DNA from: Bacteroidaceae bacterium
GTDB taxonomy: Bacteria; Bacteroidota; Bacteroidia; Bacteroidales; Bacteroidaceae
Reading direction: 5' to 3'
Length of the DNA stretch: 30,074 nt
Assembly: GCA_900771425.1 (NCBI GenBank)
Contig: CAAGNV010000101.1
Span: forward strand, 1 to 30,074
Part shown: piece after piece, positions 23,562 through 30,074 of the stretch
Layout of the letters: every line of letters starts with the position of its first letter
How positions within the stretch are numbered: the first letter of the stretch is position 1
Notes under the pieces: model-generated
Seen by the model: the letters and a program-made list of their open reading frames with translations, nothing else
What the model was told of the DNA's origin: nothing
Databases searched by the model: none
Position numbers and translations under genes: made by a program

Positions 23562-26030
23562 ATGAAGAAAACCATGAAGATTAGACGTGCGGTTCTTGCG
23601 GCCATCGCTCTTTCTGTCAGCATGAGCATGCAAGCACAGTTGCCCGACATAAAGATGGAACAGGGCAAGTATGAGGCCAATTGGAAGTCACTGGAACAGT
23701 GGGAATGCCCCGAGTGGTTTCAGGATGCCAAGTTCGGTATGTGGGCTCACTGGGGGCCTCAATGCCAGGCCAACAGTGGTGACTGGTACGCCCGCTACAT
23801 GTATGGCAACCAGACGGCTCACGACTACCAGCGAGGCATCGACTACAACGTGAAAGAATATGGATTCAAGGAGTTCTGTCGCGACTGGAAGGCAGAGAAG
23901 TGGGACCCCGAGGCCATCATTGAGAAGTATGCCAAGTGTGGTGCCAAGTACTTCTTCGCCCTGGCCAACCATCACGACAACTTCGACCTTTGGGATTCGC
24001 CCTATCAGGAGTGGAACTCGGTGAACATCGGTCCCAAGAAGGACCTGGGCAAGGGATGGGCTGATGCCTGCCGCAAGCGTGGCATCAAGTTCGGTATGAG
24101 TGTGCACGCCTCGCATGCCTGGACGTGGTTCGAGATCGGACGCAAGTACGGTGACGTACGTCTGACTAAGGCCGACGGCAAGGGCCAGTGGTGGGAAGGC
24201 TATGACCCCAACGAACTCTATGCACAGGCCCACGAGAAGGTGTCGAGTGGATGGGACGATATGGGACACATCCATAGTCAGTGGAACTGGAACAACGGTG
24301 CCAGTACCCCCGACGAGCAGTACAAGACCAAACTGCAGAACCGTACTCGCCAGATGGTACAGGCACTGGAACCCGATGTGGTCTATTTTGATGACACCGT
24401 GTTGCCCTTCTGGGGATGCGACAACCAGTGGGGACAGGACTTCCTGGCCTACTACTATAACTACATGGGCAACCGTGGCAAGGACGTAGTGGCCTGTGGC
24501 AAGGTGCTGCAGGAGGACCACAAGGAGGTGATGCTCTGGGATGTGGAGCGCGGCATCCCCGACCGTCCACAGAAAAAGCCCTGGCAGACCGACACCTGCA
24601 TCGGTGGCTGGCACTACAGTCTGCCCGACTACTGGAACGGTGCCTACAAAAGCGCTGCAACGGTTATCCGTATGCTCATCGACATCGTGTCGAAGAACGG
24701 TAATCTGATGCTCTCCGTACCTCTGAAGGGTGATGGCAGCTACGACGAGAAGGAGGCAGCCATCCTGGACGGCATACAGCACTGGATGGAGATCAACGGT
24801 GAGAGTATCTTCGGTACCCGCGTATGGTGGGACTGCTTCGGCGAGGGTCCACTGGCAGAGGCAAGCAACGCCCTCAACGGCCAGGGCTTCAACGAGGGAC
24901 AGAATTACAGCAATCAGGACGTTCGCTACGTCACCACCAAGGATCAGAAGACCATCTACGCCACCATCATGGCATGGCCCGAGGCAGGTGAATACACCAT
25001 GAAGGCTTTCTCTCCCCTGGCCAAGAGCTATCACGGACAGGTGAGCCGTGTCACCCTCCTGGGCTATGGTGAGGTAAGTTTCAAGCAGGGTGTACGCGGA
25101 CTCGTCATCAACGTTCCCGCTACCCATCCCGACGAGATAGCTCCAGCCTTCCGCATTGAGTTTGAGGAGGGAACGCCCAGCGATGCTGCCATCCTGCAGT
25201 CACTCATCACCGACCTGGAGCAGATGGCCCGTGAGGCTCAGGCCAATAGCAGCTATACCGACTCTGGCAAGTACAATACCATCAAGGCTCAGAAACTCAT
25301 GGATGCCGTGAAGGCTGCCAAGAAGGTTGACGTAAGCAGTGAGACTGCGGCCAAAGCTGCCATGGCCGAACTGGCCAAGGCCTATCAGGACTTTACAGAA
25401 AACGGAATGAACCAAAGCGGACTGTGGACGGGCAAGTACGAGGCGAACGTGACCACAGACGTATTACTTGAGGAGAGTGATTTCACTCGTGCTGCCGGTG
25501 ACAATGCCCGCTTCGGCAAGCCCAAGAACTGGACGGTAGAAAACTTCAGCATCCCCAACGGAGGCGACGGCACCAAGCAGGGGCTTGACAAGTATAGCGG
25601 CAAGGACGCCCTGATGCTGGGTGTATGGAACGATCGTGCCGGCAACCAGAATGGCAGCCTCAGCAACGCACGCATCTACCGCAAGGTGAAGTTGCAGAAG
25701 GGTCTTTACTACTTCGGTGCGGGCTTCAATGCCAACTACGGACTGACGGAACAGGCCTACATGTTCGTTTCGAAGGAACTCTGCGACACCAAGGACATTC
25801 CCCAGAAGAGCCTAGCCTATTATAGTATAAATAAGCTGTCGACAGACCTGAAGGTACATGGACTTTGGGTCAACATCCCGAAAGACATGGAGGTCTATGT
25901 CGGCTTCCAGGTGAACCTCAGCGAAGGCAGTGCCACACAGGAGTTCCGTGCCGAGAAGGTAGTGTTCTACCGACTGCCAGCAAGCACGAGGAGACCATGG
26001 CCGGTCAGGACGATGCCTTCCTGGTGGTAG
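23562..26030 (+). CDS. GH29 alpha-L-fucosidase with helical linker and C-terminal sandwich, exported
   Basis: 822 residues in the uninterrupted frame, with a signal peptide (MKIRRAVLAAIALSVSMSMQAQ). The GH29 barrel shows WFQDAKFGMWAHWGPQC, the substrate-binding ANHHDNFDLWDS (about 135-146), WNSVNIGPKKDL and the nucleophile region VVYFDDTVLPFWG (Asp277/278). VSKNGNLMLSVPL follows. Residues about 540-620 form an Ala/Lys-rich helical FIVAR-like linker. Residues about 630-805 form a sandwich that could bind carbohydrate (KNWTVENFSIPNGGDGTKQG). The last 15 residues (STRRPWPVRTMPSWW) look frameshifted. The frame one base off continues with coding character (SKHEETMAGQDDAFLVVVEN) to a TAA at 26081-26083, which would give about 840 residues. 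It has partial similarity to the GH29 at 12941. Confidence 0.9.
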   Translation: MKKTMKIRRAVLAAIALSVSMSMQAQLPDIKMEQGKYEANWKSLEQWECPEWFQDAKFGMWAHWGPQCQANSGDWYARYMYGNQTAHDYQRGIDYNVKEYGFKEFCRDWKAEKWDPEAIIEKYAKCGAKYFFALANHHDNFDLWDSPYQEWNSVNIGPKKDLGKGWADACRKRGIKFGMSVHASHAWTWFEIGRKYGDVRLTKADGKGQWWEGYDPNELYAQAHEKVSSGWDDMGHIHSQWNWNNGASTPDEQYKTKLQNRTRQMVQALEPDVVYFDDTVLPFWGCDNQWGQDFLAYYYNYMGNRGKDVVACGKVLQEDHKEVMLWDVERGIPDRPQKKPWQTDTCIGGWHYSLPDYWNGAYKSAATVIRMLIDIVSKNGNLMLSVPLKGDGSYDEKEAAILDGIQHWMEINGESIFGTRVWWDCFGEGPLAEASNALNGQGFNEGQNYSNQDVRYVTTKDQKTIYATIMAWPEAGEYTMKAFSPLAKSYHGQVSRVTLLGYGEVSFKQGVRGLVINVPATHPDEIAPAFRIEFEEGTPSDAAILQSLITDLEQMAREAQANSSYTDSGKYNTIKAQKLMDAVKAAKKVDVSSETAAKAAMAELAKAYQDFTENGMNQSGLWTGKYEANVTTDVLLEESDFTRAAGDNARFGKPKNWTVENFSIPNGGDGTKQGLDKYSGKDALMLGVWNDRAGNQNGSLSNARIYRKVKLQKGLYYFGAGFNANYGLTEQAYMFVSKELCDTKDIPQKSLAYYSINKLSTDLKVHGLWVNIPKDMEVYVGFQVNLSEGSATQEFRAEKVVFYRLPASTRRPWPVRTMPSWW

Positions 26031-26087
26031 TGGAGAACATCGAGCAGGACAAGGACGGACGAACCACCAAGATTCAGAGGTAAAAGA

Positions 26088-29000
26088 ATGAAGAAGACAC
26101 TCATCATACTATCCATGCTTTTGGGTATCTGCACTGGCAGAGCCCAAAAGTCGTTTATCCCCCACACCTGGGGAGACTGGCAGACCTGGGGCGACCAGCA
26201 TGACGGACATTACCTGAACCCCGTCATCCCTGCCGATTACAGCGACATCGACTGCATCGAGCATGATGGCTACTATTATGCCATCTCAAGCACGTTCCAG
26301 TTCGAGCCCGGCATGGTCATCCTGCGTTCCACCGATATGGTGAACTGGCATGTCTACAGTCATGCCGTGCCCGATGTGTCGCAGATCACGGACGGCAAGG
26401 GTTCTGGCAAAGCCATGACATGGCAGGGAATGGATCGCTATGCCAAAGGCATCTGGGCGGGTGCTATCCGTTGGCACAAGGACAGGTTCTATGTCTATTT
26501 CGGTTGTCCCGATGAGGGTATGTTTATGACTACAGCCAAGAAGATAGAAGGGCCCTGGGCTCCGCTGACGAAGATGAAGGCCGAAGGGCACGACGGAGTC
26601 AATTTCAAGGGCGGATGGGATGACTGCTGTCCATTGTTTGAAGCCCCCTCCCCAGCCCTCCTCCAAGGAGGCAGCTATGATGTAAAAAAGTATCCCTATT
26701 TCTTCGTAGCTACCCACTATGCCGATGGATACAAGACGTATGTTTTCCCCCTCTCTGCAGATGGCAAGACCGTGGACTGGGACCACAAGGTACTCATCAA
26801 CGAGGGTTATGGTCGCGAGGCCAGCAAGCTGTACAAATGGATGGTGGATATTGATGGCCAGAAGGTCACGAAGTACTATCACATGTTCAGCGAGGATCGC
26901 GACGGTGGCCGCTATCTGGTGATGCAGCGTGCCGATCATCCCATGGGTCCCTACACCGAGCGCCATCGCCTGCACCACACCGAGCGTGAGTGGAATGAGC
27001 CCAACCAGGGTGGCTACCTGCAGGATGCCGAGGGCAAATGGTTCTTCCTCACCCATCACGGTCATGGCGACTGGGGCGGACGTGAGGTCAGTCTGCTTCC
27101 CGTAACCTGGACCAAGGATACAGGCAATGCCGCCGAGGATGGATGGCCCATCATCGGTGAGCCCGACAAGGATAATGTGGGCAAGATGGTATGGCAGACG
27201 CTCTCTCCTGCCTCCTCCAGGACAGGGGGCGGTGCTACTGCGAAAAACAAGGGAAAGACAGCGAAAAAGTTGCAGATCTTCGGATTCCTGGCCGAGGACT
27301 GGGAATGGAACTACCACCCACGCCAGGGTTTCTACAAACGCACGGAGAAGGCACTCACGCTCAAGGCTTTCAAGCCCCTGCGCGAGAACGACCTGATGAA
27401 GGCTGGCAATACGCTCACCCTGCGTTCCTACCAGACACCGAGCAACTGGATGACGGTACGTATCGACCTCTCGAAGATGGCCGAGGGACAGCGCACGGGC
27501 ATCTGTCATTTCTCCTGGGCATGGTCGGAGTTCGGCGTGAAGATGGAGGGTGGCCGGCGCATCCTCTACCATCGCAGCAATGAGGGTGGCGAGGAGATCC
27601 TGAAGGAGGGTGTTCCCGAAACCATTGAAATGGTCAATCTGTGGGGACTGGATGGCCGTTGCCGATACGGCATCACCTTTCCCAACAGCCATGCGGTGGA
27701 GTTCTTCGAGGGACGATACTATCTGCAATGGGGTAACTATCGGGGTGACCGCCTTGGCCTTTATACCTACAATAATATAAAGGAGGCTGGCGAGGCCACC
27801 TTCACCCACTTCTTCTACAGCACCGATGACCAACCCGTATCTGGCTGGGAACCCAAGCCCTTTGGCAATTCCCTGTTGCCCGACATGATTGCCGATGCCA
27901 GCATCCAGCGCATAGGCGATACTTTCTATTGCTATGCCACTACGGATGGCTATGGTCGCGGACTGGATACATCGGGTCCTGCCGTAGTATGGAAGTCGAA
28001 GGACTTCGTGCACTGGTCGTTCGATGGTGGCATCCTGCCGCAGTATGAGAGCGAAAAGTTCTGGGCACCCAGCAAGGCTGTTCAGGCCAATGGCAAGTGG
28101 TATCTCTATCCCACCATCAACGGCTACATGTATCCCCTTGTTGCCGACTCGCCCGAAGGTCCTTTCTCCATAGCCAAGGGTAACACCTTCACCACCCCCA
28201 ACCGTCTGTGGGAGAAGGACAACGTACATGCCATCGACACGGAGATCTTCGTGGATGACGATGGCACTCCCTATGCCTTCTGGGGCAGCCGCCATGTGGT
28301 GCGACTGAAGCCCGACATGGTCACTGCCGACACCACCTTTACACCTGCTCCCTCCACAGGAGCCAAGCAAGAAGCCCCTGGCGTCTATACAATTCCTACG
28401 CGTCGCACGGAGTACAGCGAGGGGCCCATCTTCTTCAAGCGTAAGGGTATCTACTACTATCTCTACACCATTGGCGGTGACGAGCGTTACGAATACTACT
28501 ACCAGATGAGTCGCGTATCGCCCCTTGGTCCTTGGGAGACACCCCAGCATGACCTCGTCTGCACCACCAATGTGGAGAAGGGTGTCTTCGGTCCAGGTCA
28601 TGGTAGCGTGTTTGTGGTTCCTTCCCTTCGACAGGACTCAGGGCTGGCTCACAACGATAACGTTGACGATAATGATAGTCAGTACTACCTGGCTTTCCTA
28701 GAGTTCGGACGTCGCAGCACCAATCGTATGACATACGTCAACAAACTGAACTTCAACGCCGACGGAACCATTCAGCAGGTGGAGGTGAACCTGGAAGGTG
28801 TTGGTTACCTGCGCCCTAACGATCATCCTCGCAAGGTATTCACGGCCAACAGCTCAATCACTGCCAGCACTACGGCGCAAGCCCATCTCATCCGCGAAAA
28901 CCAGGACTGGCGCTGTCGCCGTACTGAGATGTTCCTTCCTCACTTCTCTATTGATGGCGCCAACGGTTCGCGCTGGATGGCTGATGAAAAGGACACGCGT

Positions 29001-29255
29001 CCATGGCTCTGCATCGACCTGGGTGAGGCCCGGCAGATAGGCAGTAGCGAGATAGCCTTCTCGCGCCCCACGGCTGGTCATGCCTACATACTGGAGGGTT
29101 CACTCGATGGACAGACATGGCAAAAGGTAGGTGGTCATGCAGATGTGCAAAAGCGCTCTCCCCATGTGGACAAACTCAATGCAAACTTCCGCTACCTGCG
29201 CCTCTCCATCACAGCAGGTGAGAAGGGAGTGTATGAATGGAATGTGTACGAATAG
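26088..29255 (+). CDS. Double-GH43 enzyme with C-terminal F5/8 (discoidin) module, exported
   Basis: 1055 residues with a signal peptide (MKKTLIILSMLLGICTGRAQ). The first GH43 domain (about 42-370) has Asp53 (ADYSDID), Asp178/179 (GWDDCCPLFE) and Glu244 (GREASKLYK, in place of EGP). A beta-sandwich follows (about 395-585). The second GH43 domain (about 598-905) has Asp603 (MIADASI), Asp717 (AIDTEIFVDDDGTPYAFWG) and Glu778 (EYSEGPIFF). The end (about 915-1055) is a discoidin/CBM32-like module (DTRPWLCIDLGEARQIG, then GVYEWNVYE). Both catalytic triads look intact, so two linked activities such as arabinofuranosidase and xylosidase are likely; which is which is not readable. It starts 4 bases after the frame-restored end of the GH29 gene, so the two are co-translated neighbours. 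Several loops carry low-complexity insertions. Confidence 0.9.
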   Translation: MKKTLIILSMLLGICTGRAQKSFIPHTWGDWQTWGDQHDGHYLNPVIPADYSDIDCIEHDGYYYAISSTFQFEPGMVILRSTDMVNWHVYSHAVPDVSQITDGKGSGKAMTWQGMDRYAKGIWAGAIRWHKDRFYVYFGCPDEGMFMTTAKKIEGPWAPLTKMKAEGHDGVNFKGGWDDCCPLFEAPSPALLQGGSYDVKKYPYFFVATHYADGYKTYVFPLSADGKTVDWDHKVLINEGYGREASKLYKWMVDIDGQKVTKYYHMFSEDRDGGRYLVMQRADHPMGPYTERHRLHHTEREWNEPNQGGYLQDAEGKWFFLTHHGHGDWGGREVSLLPVTWTKDTGNAAEDGWPIIGEPDKDNVGKMVWQTLSPASSRTGGGATAKNKGKTAKKLQIFGFLAEDWEWNYHPRQGFYKRTEKALTLKAFKPLRENDLMKAGNTLTLRSYQTPSNWMTVRIDLSKMAEGQRTGICHFSWAWSEFGVKMEGGRRILYHRSNEGGEEILKEGVPETIEMVNLWGLDGRCRYGITFPNSHAVEFFEGRYYLQWGNYRGDRLGLYTYNNIKEAGEATFTHFFYSTDDQPVSGWEPKPFGNSLLPDMIADASIQRIGDTFYCYATTDGYGRGLDTSGPAVVWKSKDFVHWSFDGGILPQYESEKFWAPSKAVQANGKWYLYPTINGYMYPLVADSPEGPFSIAKGNTFTTPNRLWEKDNVHAIDTEIFVDDDGTPYAFWGSRHVVRLKPDMVTADTTFTPAPSTGAKQEAPGVYTIPTRRTEYSEGPIFFKRKGIYYYLYTIGGDERYEYYYQMSRVSPLGPWETPQHDLVCTTNVEKGVFGPGHGSVFVVPSLRQDSGLAHNDNVDDNDSQYYLAFLEFGRRSTNRMTYVNKLNFNADGTIQQVEVNLEGVGYLRPNDHPRKVFTANSSITASTTAQAHLIRENQDWRCRRTEMFLPHFSIDGANGSRWMADEKDTRPWLCIDLGEARQIGSSEIAFSRPTAGHAYILEGSLDGQTWQKVGGHADVQKRSPHVDKLNANFRYLRLSITAGEKGVYEWNVYE

Positions 29256-29292
29256 TACTTAATGCGTTTTCTGTTCATCAATGTAAATCGTT

Positions 29293-29565
29293 TCACCTTC
29301 TTTTGAATAACACGAGTTCTGCATCAGCACCGTTCTTTCCATACTCGCTCACGAGGATGTACTTCTCGCAGCAGGCTATGCCATAGCAACGCTCCACCTG
29401 TTCGGGACCTTTCGAGGGCTCCAGCTTCATCACCTGGTTGCCCCAATAGGTGGCATTGTCGTCAAGGTGAAGGTGGCCCGTGCCAACCTCGAGCGCAAGT
29501 TCCTCGACTTTGTTTTTGCCTTTAAATCTAATAAAGACTTTGCTGATGTCGACTTTTGAACGTCT
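29293..29565 (-). pseudogene. Open-frame remnant of an unidentified gene
   Basis: On the minus strand a frame without a usable start runs from just after a TGA (29566-29568) to a TGA at 29293-29295. It reads SKVDISKVFIRFKGKNK, VEELALEVGTGHLHLDDN, YWGNQVMKLEPSKGPEQ and finally YGIACCEKYILVSEYGKNG to VLFKRR. The second half looks like the genuine C-terminus of a protein; I do not recognise the family. The first half is also open in two other frames, as expected of repeat-derived sequence. Together it is probably the 3' end of a lost gene joined to other sequence near 29455-29480. Confidence 0.4.
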
Positions 29566-29743
29566 TCAAAAGCGCGTCTTCGCGTTCTATCATCAGTTAA
29601 TGCCAGCACGTATATCATTGCCTTAACTTTTATCCCGTAGGCAAAAGTAAAAGCAGTCATAGGTACCGTAGGCAAAAAGTCACCGCAAGCGGATGCTGAG
29701 CGTCAGGGTCTAAATTACGAAGTACAAATTTATCCATTACGAA

Positions 29744-29785
29744 TAAAACATCAGAGGCACCTCCGCTGGGGAGATGCCTCTGATG
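29744..29785 (-). terminator. Hairpin, possible terminator on the minus strand
   Basis: CATCAGAGGCA (29749-29759) and TGCCTCTGATG (29775-29785) form a perfect 11-bp stem with a 15-base loop. On the minus strand TTTTA follows. It could end transcription of the membrane-protein gene at 29910. Confidence 0.5.
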
Positions 29786-29822
29786 AGAATGATATTATCA
29801 AGATTGACAACTGAATAAGCAG

Positions 29823-29870
29823 ACCCACTGATATTCAGCAAAAATGCCGATTGTCAGTGGGTTTGTTGTT
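29823..29870. terminator. Hairpin with T-rich tail, probable terminator
   Basis: ACCCACTGA (29823-29831) pairs with TCAGTGGGT (29854-29862) in a 9-bp stem. On the plus strand TTGTTGTT follows. It lies 47 bases beyond the stop of the minus-strand gene at 29910, so it is the first hairpin that transcript would meet; the T-rich side favours plus-strand termination. Confidence 0.45.
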
Positions 29871-29909
29871 CCCAAAATGAATCCCACAAGGCATGTTGGG
29901 AACATTAGA

Positions 29910-30074
29910 TTACTTCGTCCAGTGGTAGTGACTGTCGAGCATCAGGAAGATAGCCAAGCCGAAAATAACGAGTCCAAGGACAAAGAAGAACCAGAAGAAA
30001 TACTGCACATAGTGTCCGAGGTAGGTTCCGTCGTACTCCTTGTACCTTTCCTGAACCCTTCTGCGTTCTTCATA
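29910..30074 (-). CDS. Small membrane protein, partial (5' end outside window)
   Basis: 54 residues up to a TAA at 29910-29912; the start codon lies beyond the window. It begins in a charged stretch (YEERRRVQERYKEYDGTYLGHYVQ), then one hydrophobic helix (FFWFFFVLGLVIFGLAIFLML), and ends DSHYHWTK. This is a single-pass inner-membrane protein with the charged part probably cytoplasmic. I do not recognise the family. Confidence 0.7.
   Translation of the reverse strand, partial: YEERRRVQERYKEYDGTYLGHYVQYFFWFFFVLGLVIFGLAIFLMLDSHYHWTK

Noticed and set aside
23688..25127. 479-codon open frame antisense to the second GH29 gene
   Set aside because: Same effect of sense-strand codon use. The translated sequence is Val/Leu/Gly-rich without motifs, while the sense strand is a clear GH29.
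26286..28601. Very long (771-codon) open frame antisense to the double-GH43 gene
   Set aside because: It mirrors the codon bias of the sense gene and has no recognisable domain. The sense strand has a signal peptide and two complete GH43 triads.
18429..29802. Shared AATGATATTATCAAG in the broken lipoprotein gene and near 29788
   Set aside because: A 15-base AT-rich match can occur by chance at this window size, and the flanks do not match.

Overview
The window looks like chromosomal DNA of a Prevotellaceae member (Prevotella or a close relative, probably a gut or rumen polysaccharide degrader). The genus-level call is inference. It rests on three things: the Bacteroidota-type -7 promoter box TAnnTTTG in front of several genes, the DUF177-rpmF-era-der core block, and the many exported glycoside hydrolases with MKK-type signal peptides and SusC-like outer-membrane barrels. 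No insertion sequence, integrase, CRISPR array or tRNA was recognised.

Layout. (1) 1-600: a 5S rRNA with a strong terminator, closing an rRNA operon, then an AT-rich stretch with a 20-bp tandem repeat. (2) 609-2394, plus strand: a hypothetical exported protein and an exported alpha/beta-hydrolase esterase, each behind its own -7 box. (3) 8028-2443, minus strand: housekeeping block of DUF177, L32 (rpmF), a terminator, Era, Der, a small lipoprotein, an EamA transporter and a Gfo/Idh/MocA oxidoreductase. (4) 8030-8650: gene-free, with a modular hairpin repeat. (5) 17243-8652, minus strand: a glycan-degradation operon of LamG-GH43, a GH29 remnant that has lost its catalytic domain, a RhaM-type mutarotase, a GH29 fucosidase, a GH115 alpha-glucuronidase and a GH43 xylosidase/arabinofuranosidase. 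It carries no SusC/SusD, transporter or regulator. A lipoprotein gene lies upstream. Near-identical direct repeats of about 57 bp bracket the operon. (6) 18300-18848: a lipoprotein gene cut by an in-frame TAA, then a second copy of the modular hairpin, a heptanucleotide tandem repeat, and an 801-aa TonB-dependent-type outer-membrane barrel. (7) 22569-23540: an AT-rich island with an XRE regulator and a C5-cytosine methyltransferase. The methyltransferase has lost its target-recognition end and runs directly into the last 38 codons of an AraC-type regulator. (8) 23562-29255: a second GH29 (C-terminal frameshift) and a 1055-aa double-GH43 enzyme with a discoidin module. (9) 29256-30074: an open-frame remnant, two hairpins and a small membrane protein that runs off the window.

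How it fits together. The operon in (5) would take side chains off an acidic xylan: GH115 removes (methyl)glucuronate, the GH43 enzymes remove arabinose and/or xylose, and GH29 removes L-fucose or the related L-galactose. A mutarotase would then feed the freed sugar into metabolism. The pair in (8) repeats the GH29 + GH43 theme. Several genes around these loci are decayed or recombined (the GH29 deletion, the lipoprotein nonsense codon, the methyltransferase/AraC junction, the GH29 frameshift). This suggests an accessory region that is being remodelled.
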